From the NCBI GenBank assembly GCA_023397475.1, contig JAEWUD010000014.1, forward strand, positions 1 through 57,536: 57,536 nt of DNA. The letters run 5' to 3'. The notes beneath the pieces are model-generated. The model did no database searches and was not told the origin of the DNA. It saw only the letters and a list, made by a program, of their open reading frames with translations. The translations under genes and the position numbers were made by a program. Shown here piece by piece: positions 50,930 through 57,536 of the stretch. The DNA is from Bacillota bacterium (lineage in GTDB: Bacteria > Bacillota > Clostridia > Saccharofermentanales > Saccharofermentanaceae). The stretch's first letter is position 1; every line of letters starts with the position of its first letter.

Positions 50930-53644
50930 TTGTTCGATGTTTTCGGGAACCTCCTGTCGCGTACCATCGGAACAGACACCATATCGTTCACCTATGACGA
51001 TAACGGCAATATTCTTACGATGACGGACAAAACCGGCACGACGACGCGCACCTATGACAAGTTCAACCGCTGCGTCTCCAAGACCGTTCCCGGCTTCGAT
51101 GTTGCGGCGACCTATCGCTACGACATCACCGAAGGACTCGAGGCTGGATACTCGGCCGAGAGCACGACCGATCCCGAGGGCAATGTGACCCTGCGCGTCT
51201 ACGACCGCGTCGGCCGCCTCGTCCGCGTCCAGACAGACGACAAGACCTTCACCTATACCTACAATGACGACGGCAGCCTCCAGAGCCTCACATACCCCAA
51301 CGGCGCCAAAGAGGAGTACATCTACGACGAATGCGGCCAGATCACGAGCCTCTCGAACCGCAACACCGACGGAACGGTCATCAACAGCTACACCTACACC
51401 TACGACGATGGACATCGCCTCGTCACCAAGGTCGACGCCCGCGGCACCGTATCGTACACCTACGACGATATCGACCGCCTCGCGTCCGTCACCGACGTTG
51501 ACGGCAAGACCACCGCGTACACCTACGACGGAGCTGGCAACCGCGCGACCCAGACCGTCACGGCCAAGAACGCCGAAGGCGTCACCGTCGTCACCGTAAC
51601 GACCTACACCTACGACACCAATAACCGACTGCTGACGATCGAGAAACGCATCGACGGGACCCTCGCCGATCGCATCGACTACACCTACGACAACAATGGC
51701 AACCAGCTGAAGACCCTCCGCACGCCCTATACCGACGGCACCGCCGGCACACCCGAGACGGTACAGGACAACACCTACGACCTGCGTAACCAGCTCATCC
51801 GCACCGTTACCGCCGACGGCACGACCGTCGAGAACGTCTATAACGGCGACGGCCTGCGCGTCGAGAAGATCGTTGACGGCGTACGCACGCGCTTCTTCTA
51901 CGAATACTCGCGCGTGCTGCTGGAGCAGACCGGCGGGTACATCACCGGACGAAATGTCTATGGCACGAACCTCTTTTTGCGCCAGGTCGGCGTGGATACG
52001 TTCTACTACATGTACAACGCCCATGCGGATGTCACCGCGCTTGTCACGCCCTACGGCCGGATCGCCGCGACCTACGACTACGACCCCTTCGGCAACGTGA
52101 TCGAAAAGACCGGCGACGCGAACAACAATATTCTTTTCGCGGGCTATCAGTACGATCCCGAGACGGGCATGTACTATCTCAACTCGCGCATGTACGACCC
52201 GATCACGGCGCGTTTCCTGCAGGAGGACACGTACACCGGTGTGGGCAGCGACCCGCTGTCTCTGAACCTGTACACCTATTGCTACAACAGCCCGCTCAAG
52301 TACTACGATCCGACGGGACATAGTCCGGAGTATGGGTCGGGAGGCGGCATGTACGGAATGCCCGCGAGCGTGTACGACGGCTACTACAAGTACAAGAAAA
52401 CCGCGGACAGCTTCAAGTCCAAAGCGCGCGGCGAGCAGTACATGAAGGCCTATAATCTCGCGCAGACCCTCGACGACGACAGCAAGGCGACGATCTTACA
52501 GGGTCTCGACTTGATGGACAGCGAAGATGGGAAGTTCTACGATTACGGCATTCAGAGCGCGGCATCCGAGCTGATCGCGACCGATAAGAGCAAGCTGAAC
52601 AGCGAGAGCATTTCGAAGCTTGCGCTCAAGAAGCAGTTCAGTCTCTACATGGACAGCTTGAAGGTGGATCCGAGTACGGCGGAGCCGTCTTTTACTGGTG
52701 GTATGAATTACCTTCTCAACGCATATGAAAACGGTAAAGATTCCGTACGCGCCTATCTGGATAGCCAGAAAGTTGGAGGAATGGCCGGAATCGTTCTAGA
52801 TCGTGATATTCGAACGACAGAAGTCGCATTCGATATGGTGACATCTACTGTCGATATGGTTATCAACGCGGGAAAAGGTGCCGGAAACTATGCGTATGCG
52901 GCTTTGGATGCCGGAAGTGCATTGATTGGTAGGATGACTGGAAATGTTTCTCAAAGTGCATTCGATGCAAGGATGGCGAATTCGTCGGAAACCATAAAAT
53001 CGATTAACGCTGGACAACAATCGGGAGTCATCGATCAAGTACTTGGGTTGGTAACGGGAATCCCTGGGGCATATGAGTATATAAATACAGGGACTAATTT
53101 CATCAACACAGGAAGTGGTACAATTGTAAATGCGAAGGATAACGCCCTAATCAATGCCCTTAATCTGGATCCCGAGAAATACGGACAAGGTAAGGACATT
53201 ACCGGGACAACAGTGGTTGTGGCAACTTTGGCTATTGCACTTGGCGAGGTAAGAGCGGCGCAGGGGACACAGGTTAAGGCGGGACAGACAACACAAACTG
53301 AGGCAGTTACCTCGAGTAATCCATCAAGTCAAATAAGCGGAACGAGTTATGACATCAACAAGCTAAGGAGGACACAGCCCTATACCACACCAGAAACTGT
53401 TGCTGGGATTAGGGAAAGTGTTGTCCAGAATGGGCCTAATTCTGTTCCTCCGATTGATGTCAGAGTCCACAATGGAGTGGCATATATTGTAGACGGACAC
53501 AACAGGTTACAAGCATTCTCAGATCTTGGATATAGCAGAGTGCCAATCTCATATGTAAGTAGTTCAAAATTGGGCAAGATATTACCAGATGGAAGATATT
53601 ACAGACCACTTGAAGAATTGCTAGCAGGAGCAGAAATCAGCTAA
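50930..53644 (+). CDS. Orphan Rhs cassette 2: ParB-like toxin tip
   Basis: The frame can start at TTG 50930, but with no ribosome binding site, right where homology to the main gene begins (DVFGNLLSRTIGTDTISF). It repeats the last part of the YD region and the complete core to YYDPTGHSPEYGSGGG (about residue 467). A pretoxin region related to that of the main protein follows (LYMDSLKVDPSTAEPS, hydrophobic AALDAGSALIG). The last about 100 residues read PPIDVRVHNGVAYIVDGHNR, the ParB/sulfiredoxin-like fold seen in polymorphic toxins with presumed nuclease or NTP-dependent activity. Lacking a signal peptide, it would need to recombine into the main gene to be delivered. Confidence 0.85.
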   Translation: MFDVFGNLLSRTIGTDTISFTYDDNGNILTMTDKTGTTTRTYDKFNRCVSKTVPGFDVAATYRYDITEGLEAGYSAESTTDPEGNVTLRVYDRVGRLVRVQTDDKTFTYTYNDDGSLQSLTYPNGAKEEYIYDECGQITSLSNRNTDGTVINSYTYTYDDGHRLVTKVDARGTVSYTYDDIDRLASVTDVDGKTTAYTYDGAGNRATQTVTAKNAEGVTVVTVTTYTYDTNNRLLTIEKRIDGTLADRIDYTYDNNGNQLKTLRTPYTDGTAGTPETVQDNTYDLRNQLIRTVTADGTTVENVYNGDGLRVEKIVDGVRTRFFYEYSRVLLEQTGGYITGRNVYGTNLFLRQVGVDTFYYMYNAHADVTALVTPYGRIAATYDYDPFGNVIEKTGDANNNILFAGYQYDPETGMYYLNSRMYDPITARFLQEDTYTGVGSDPLSLNLYTYCYNSPLKYYDPTGHSPEYGSGGGMYGMPASVYDGYYKYKKTADSFKSKARGEQYMKAYNLAQTLDDDSKATILQGLDLMDSEDGKFYDYGIQSAASELIATDKSKLNSESISKLALKKQFSLYMDSLKVDPSTAEPSFTGGMNYLLNAYENGKDSVRAYLDSQKVGGMAGIVLDRDIRTTEVAFDMVTSTVDMVINAGKGAGNYAYAALDAGSALIGRMTGNVSQSAFDARMANSSETIKSINAGQQSGVIDQVLGLVTGIPGAYEYINTGTNFINTGSGTIVNAKDNALINALNLDPEKYGQGKDITGTTVVVATLAIALGEVRAAQGTQVKAGQTTQTEAVTSSNPSSQISGTSYDINKLRRTQPYTTPETVAGIRESVVQNGPNSVPPIDVRVHNGVAYIVDGHNRLQAFSDLGYSRVPISYVSSSKLGKILPDGRYYRPLEELLAGAEIS

Positions 53645-53661
53645 AGAAGATGGAGAAAATT

Positions 53662-54357
53662 ATGGATGAGTATCTAAAAAAAGAAACTATTGAATATATT
53701 CGCAATGTAAACCATATTTGCAAAATGTTGCTTCAATCTCTCGGCTTACGTTCAAAAGCAGAATTATGGGAGTTCCGTAAACAACACTTGCTTCAACAGC
53801 TAACGGTCAATGATTATAAAATTGAGTTTCACGGGAGAGGTTGCAGAGCCTTTTCGGAGTATGAGTATCTTGATTGGGATTTCGGATACGGTAGCAGATG
53901 GTGTGGCATAAATCCGTGGCTTCTTGCTGCTACGTTAAGAAAAAAACTTAATGATACCAATCAAAATATTAATGGAGAATATATAAAAGAAGTATTTGAA
54001 AAGGCTATTATGGATAATGAAGTATACAAGAAGGATGACCTCTATTATTTTGTTATTGATAAAAATGAATTCATTAGACCTGATTTCCCCCGAAATTTCG
54101 ATGTGATAATTGTGGAACAGTTTGACAAGAAATGGATAGTTAAAAATGACATACTTGTAAAACGATTTCTTAGAAGAAGTAATTTGATATGGCATCATGC
54201 AGGTGAATCAGATGATTCTTTTCTTTTATCGTTTATAAAGGATGGTAGTGAAGTTTTTCGCATTTTCTTTGATGATATTAGTTACCCTGAAGGTGCTACA
54301 AGAACGTTTTTCGAAATTATTAATTCTCACTATGCTTGTAAAAATCAGACGGAGTGA
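53662..54357 (+). CDS. Candidate immunity protein of cassette 2 (DUF6896-like)
   Basis: ATG 53662 is preferred over 53650 because GGAG lies six bases upstream. The 231-residue soluble protein has IEFHGRGCRAF...LDWDFGYGSRWCGINPWL, which resembles DUF6896 proteins often found beside polymorphic toxins. AT-rich, 17 bases after the toxin stop. It presumably binds and blocks the ParB-like tip. Confidence 0.68.
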   Translation: MDEYLKKETIEYIRNVNHICKMLLQSLGLRSKAELWEFRKQHLLQQLTVNDYKIEFHGRGCRAFSEYEYLDWDFGYGSRWCGINPWLLAATLRKKLNDTNQNINGEYIKEVFEKAIMDNEVYKKDDLYYFVIDKNEFIRPDFPRNFDVIIVEQFDKKWIVKNDILVKRFLRRSNLIWHHAGESDDSFLLSFIKDGSEVFRIFFDDISYPEGATRTFFEIINSHYACKNQTE

Positions 54358-54427
54358 TATTTATTTTGTTTTAATAGGGCGTTATTGCTTTTGACAGTAA
54401 TAAATAAATTATTAATCTCTGCGCGAT

Positions 54428-54566
54428 GGTTATGACCTCCAGAGTCAGCGACACAGTAGAAGAGAAAATCCATTACGTTCGGGTGTGTAAGCAGAAGCTG
54501 TCTCCAGTTGTGAATTCGACCTGTCCATTTCCGGAGAACGTCCTGGGTCGCCAGGTTTAGGGATTC
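54428..54566 (-). pseudogene. IS256-family transposase C-terminal remnant
   Basis: On the minus strand the frame reads ESLNLATQDVLRKWTGRIHN and WRQLL. The LA..D..rKWT...nW pattern is typical of the C-terminus of IS256 transposases (YLA..di.KKW). It ends abruptly on both sides; the upstream part would be inside the next Rhs cassette, which evidently replaced it. Confidence 0.5.
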
Positions 54567-56966
54567 GATAAGACCTTCACCTATACCTACAATGATGACG
54601 GAAGCCTCCAGAGCCTTACCTATCCCAACGGCGCCAAAGAAGAATACCTCTACGACGAATGCGGTCAGATCACGAGCCTCACGAACCGCAACACCGACGG
54701 AACGGTCATCAACAGCTACACCTACACCTACGACGACGGAAATCGCCTCGTCACCAAGGTCGACTCCCGCGGCACCGTATCCTACACCTACGACGACATC
54801 GACCGCCTCGCGTCCGTCACCGACGTCGACGGCAAGACCACCGCGTACACCTACGACGGAGCGGGCAACCGCGCGACCCAGACCGTCACGGCCAAGAACG
54901 CCGAAGGCGTCACCGTCGTCACCGTATCTTCGTACACGTACGACACCAATAACCGCCTGCTGGCCATCGAGAAACGCGTCGACGGAGTCCTCTCCGATCG
55001 CATCGACTACACCTACGACAACAACGGAAACCAGCTCAAGACCCTCCGCACGCCCTACAGTAGCGGCACAGCCGGCACCGCGGAGACCGTGCTCGACAAC
55101 ACCTACGACCTCCGTAACCAGCTCATCCGCACCGTCACCGCCGACGGCACGAACGTCGAGAACGTCTATAACGGCGACGGCCTGCGCGTCGAAAAGATCG
55201 TCGACGGCTTCCGCACGCGCTACTTCTATGAATATTCGCGCGTGCTTCTCGAGCAGACGGGGGGGTACATCATCGGCAGAAACGTCTACGGGACGAATCT
55301 CCTGATGCGCGCCGTTGGCGTAGACACCTTCTACTACATGTACAACGCCCACGCGGACGTCACCGCCCTCGTCACGCCCGACGGCCGCATTGCCGCGACC
55401 TACGACTACGACCCCTTCGGCAACGTGATCGAAAAGACCGGCGATGCGGACAACAACATACTTTTCGCGGGCTACCAGTACGATCCCGAGACGGGCATGT
55501 ACTACCTGAACTCGCGCATGTACGACCCGATCACGGCGCGTTTCCTCCAGGAGGACACGTATACCGGTGTGGGCAGCGACCCGCTGTCCCTGAACCTCTA
55601 CACGTACTGTTACAACAGTCCGCTCAAGTACTACGATCCGACGGGGCATAGTCCGGAGTATGGGTCGGGAGGCGGCTATTTTGGTATGCCCCAAGCTGCT
55701 CATACCGCGATTGTGAACCATAATGCTAAGAAGGCATCTTCCAACAACGCAACGAATCCGAATGCGATCAAGAATGCTGCGGATGCGGTTCAGGTCAGCT
55801 TGGGGAAAAAGTGGGACTTGCCGCCAGTTATTATCGATACGCCGCAGGAGAGAGCCGGCGAACTGATCATCAATGGCATGATCGGTCTTTGCAATGATTT
55901 TATTTTCGGCATCGGAGGGTTTGTCAAGCTCGCAGAAGGAAATGCTGAGTATAACGCTTCGTTCGGACTGGGCGTTTTAGCCGGATGGGAAGATTTCTTA
56001 GTCATGCCTGTATTATTCCTCGGTGGACTAGCAAGTGCCGGAGAATACATATTCTTTGGGTCAAACAACGTTTCCGAGAATATTATGAAGAACATCACGC
56101 CAAGTGAACTCATAAAGAAAGGCGCTCAAACATCCATGCAGCTTGACGAGTCAGCTTTCAATGCTGGTGGAAGCTTCTTTAATGCAGGTATGGATGTGGC
56201 GCTAGCGTGGCTTCTTGGACCCGGGACTGGGGGCAAGAGTAAAGTTGCAGCCGCTGCCGTTTCCAACGTTGATAACGCGGCAGATGCCGCAAGACTTGTC
56301 GCCAATAATACTGACGAGCTCGCGGCTGCAGCGAACCAGGCTGGAAACTTGGCAGATGATTTGAGTCTTGTCGCTAAGAAATCTGACGATGTCGCTGCCG
56401 TGGTGAATCAGGCAGAGAATGCCGCTGATGCCGCTCGAATCGCGGCAAATAACAGTGATGAGATTATTGCTTCTACGAAGAAATTGGTTGACAATGGAGA
56501 TAGTGTTGTTACTAAGTTGGATAGTCAAGAGACATTGCTCTTACCTGCCGGAAAAAACCAAGAAACTTTACTTTTGCCGGCATCTACAGAGAAGAATCCA
56601 TGGCCTTACAACAGTGAAATCACATCAAGACAAGCAGGAGCGGATGATTTTATTAATATGGTTATGCGCGATGGACAAACCAAACCAGGTGCTTGGGGAT
56701 CAAATAGCGACATTCCTTCTGTCGATTACGCAAGAAATGAATTGGCGATTACGCCGGAATTCAAGCCTTCAATAGATAAGGTTCAACGATTTCAAATACC
56801 TGAGGGGACATGGATACAAGAAGGAATAGCCGGACCACAAACATATAATGGAGTAACTTATCCAGGTGGAGCGCCTCAAACTCGTATTCTGAACGCATCC
56901 GATATACCTGGTCTCGTTCCTGTTGGTGAGCCTTATTACTTTATACAGCAAGGAGTAATAAAATGA
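54561..56966 (+). CDS. Orphan Rhs cassette 3: unknown toxin tip (no clear start)
   Basis: The frame opens after a TAG at 54558 and has no ATG with a binding site; a GTG at 55089 is internal. It repeats the end of the YD region and core to PTGHSPEYGSGGGYFGMP. A hydrophobic pretoxin region (GIGGFVKLAEGNAEYNASFG, LVMPVLFLGGLASAGEYIFF) precedes an Ala/Asp-rich coiled segment (AADAARLVANNTDELAAAAN). The last about 110 residues (FQIPEGTWIQEGIAGPQTYN, YPGGAPQTRIL, VPVGEPYYF) form a compact beta-rich tip that I do not recognise. Probably a toxin by position. The stop overlaps the next start (ATGA). Confidence 0.8.
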   Translation, partial: GFDKTFTYTYNDDGSLQSLTYPNGAKEEYLYDECGQITSLTNRNTDGTVINSYTYTYDDGNRLVTKVDSRGTVSYTYDDIDRLASVTDVDGKTTAYTYDGAGNRATQTVTAKNAEGVTVVTVSSYTYDTNNRLLAIEKRVDGVLSDRIDYTYDNNGNQLKTLRTPYSSGTAGTAETVLDNTYDLRNQLIRTVTADGTNVENVYNGDGLRVEKIVDGFRTRYFYEYSRVLLEQTGGYIIGRNVYGTNLLMRAVGVDTFYYMYNAHADVTALVTPDGRIAATYDYDPFGNVIEKTGDADNNILFAGYQYDPETGMYYLNSRMYDPITARFLQEDTYTGVGSDPLSLNLYTYCYNSPLKYYDPTGHSPEYGSGGGYFGMPQAAHTAIVNHNAKKASSNNATNPNAIKNAADAVQVSLGKKWDLPPVIIDTPQERAGELIINGMIGLCNDFIFGIGGFVKLAEGNAEYNASFGLGVLAGWEDFLVMPVLFLGGLASAGEYIFFGSNNVSENIMKNITPSELIKKGAQTSMQLDESAFNAGGSFFNAGMDVALAWLLGPGTGGKSKVAAAAVSNVDNAADAARLVANNTDELAAAANQAGNLADDLSLVAKKSDDVAAVVNQAENAADAARIAANNSDEIIASTKKLVDNGDSVVTKLDSQETLLLPAGKNQETLLLPASTEKNPWPYNSEITSRQAGADDFINMVMRDGQTKPGAWGSNSDIPSVDYARNELAITPEFKPSIDKVQRFQIPEGTWIQEGIAGPQTYNGVTYPGGAPQTRILNASDIPGLVPVGEPYYFIQQGVIK

Positions 56967-57337
56967 GTAATATTATTGAATTTGCCAATATTAGCGAAGA
57001 AAAAAAATTAATTTCATGGTATTGCAACGGTCAAAAAATACAAAGAGTTTTCGAATATTCAATACAACTATTTTTCTTGTTGAATGACGAGACAGGAATC
57101 GTTGTTTTGGGAAGCGTTGATGAGTTTGGAAAGAACAATGCATTGATAATAAACGCAGACGGTTCAACAAGATTCTTTTTAGCGATTCCAGAGAAAATCC
57201 AATACCCTATAGAAATATACGACGTTTATTATGAACTTGGGATTTTAACTGCCGTCGTTAGTGCAAAGTATAATATGTATGCTTATGTGTTTGATGAACA
57301 GACTGGAGAAATTCTCAATGTTCATGAGACAAGATAG
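56963..57337 (+). CDS. Candidate immunity protein of cassette 3
   Basis: The 124-residue soluble protein starts at ATG 56963, overlapping the toxin stop by four bases, which couples the pair. It is beta-rich (IQLFFLLNDETGIVVLGSVD, YVFDEQTGEILNVHE) and AT-rich in coding. No family recognised; role is by position. Confidence 0.7.
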   Translation: MSNIIEFANISEEKKLISWYCNGQKIQRVFEYSIQLFFLLNDETGIVVLGSVDEFGKNNALIINADGSTRFFLAIPEKIQYPIEIYDVYYELGILTAVVSAKYNMYAYVFDEQTGEILNVHETR

Positions 57338-57426
57338 AAAATGATCCAAGATAACGGAGCGACCGTTGTAGAACTTTCATAGCATTATATAGATATTTAG
57401 CAATTTTCTATATCAAGAACAAGCCT

Positions 57427-57536
57427 ACAACACCTACGACCTGCGTAACCAGCTCATCCGCACCGTTACCGCCGACGGCACGACCGTCGAGAACGTCTAT
57501 AACGGCGACGGCCTGCGCGTCGAGAAGATCGTTGAC
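57427..57536 (+). CDS. Orphan Rhs cassette 4, start only (cut by window edge)
   Basis: From 57427 the sequence is again the Rhs core (NTYDLRNQLIRTVTADGT, then the GDGLRVEKIVD block), matching the main gene from 44535. No start codon or binding site precedes it; the frame is open back to about 57393. The rest, including its toxin tip, lies beyond the window. Confidence 0.85.

Noticed and set aside
50921..52321. Long minus-strand frames (466 and 458 residues) opposite Rhs cassettes 2 and 3
   Set aside because: They mirror the periodic codons of the GC-rich YD repeats, recur opposite every Rhs copy, and have no binding site; shadows of the plus-strand genes.

Overview
The window looks like chromosomal DNA of a Gram-positive, clostridia-like Bacillota. 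The signs are purine-rich AGGAGG-type ribosome binding sites before nearly every start, frequent TTG and GTG starts, lipobox lipoproteins, an OmpR-type two-component system divergent from a small ABC exporter, and a Sec-secreted WapA/Rhs-like giant protein. GC is moderate and patchy: sugar, cysK and Rhs YD-repeat genes are GC-richer; defense genes, toxins and immunity genes are AT-richer. The species cannot be named from the sequence. No rRNA, tRNA or CRISPR array was seen.

Layout. 0-5 kb (minus strand): a partial gene running off the left edge, a strict 75-bp hairpin repeat array, a GH2 glycosidase with an MFS transporter, and a small zinc-ribbon protein. 5-9.3 kb: a sensor kinase/response regulator pair divergent from an ABC ATPase and two permeases. 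9.4-10.5 kb: an IS5-family element whose transposase has lost an internal block. 10.5-21 kb: a defense island with a DUF6880-like protein, McrB and McrC (type IV restriction), a 1501-residue SF1 helicase ending in a HEPN-like RNxxxH motif, and an RlaP-type nucleotidyltransferase. 21-23.9 kb: a graveyard of gene fragments (beta-propeller, GIY-YIG nuclease, IS21 IstB) around a lipoprotein gene and a second, inverted copy of the 75-bp repeat. 23.9-27.7 kb: a P2-type calcium ATPase and cysteine synthase. 27.9-32.6 kb: accessory genes, including a possible modified-base-reader protein, a second longer zinc-ribbon paralogue, an HD hydrolase overlapping a helix-hairpin-helix protein, and a Cys-rich lipoprotein.

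32.9-57.5 kb: a polymorphic toxin locus. One 13.5-kb gene encodes a secreted Rhs protein (signal peptide, Ig-like domains, Pro-Thr linker, Fn3, beta-helix, YD repeats, Rhs core, variable C-terminal toxin) followed by an immunity gene. Three orphan cassettes follow, each repeating the 3' end of the Rhs core, then a new toxin tip, then a new candidate immunity gene; a fourth begins at the right edge. The orphan cassettes lack convincing starts, so they look like a silent store of toxin tips that could recombine into the main gene. IS256 transposase relics sit at two cassette junctions, pointing to how the array grew.
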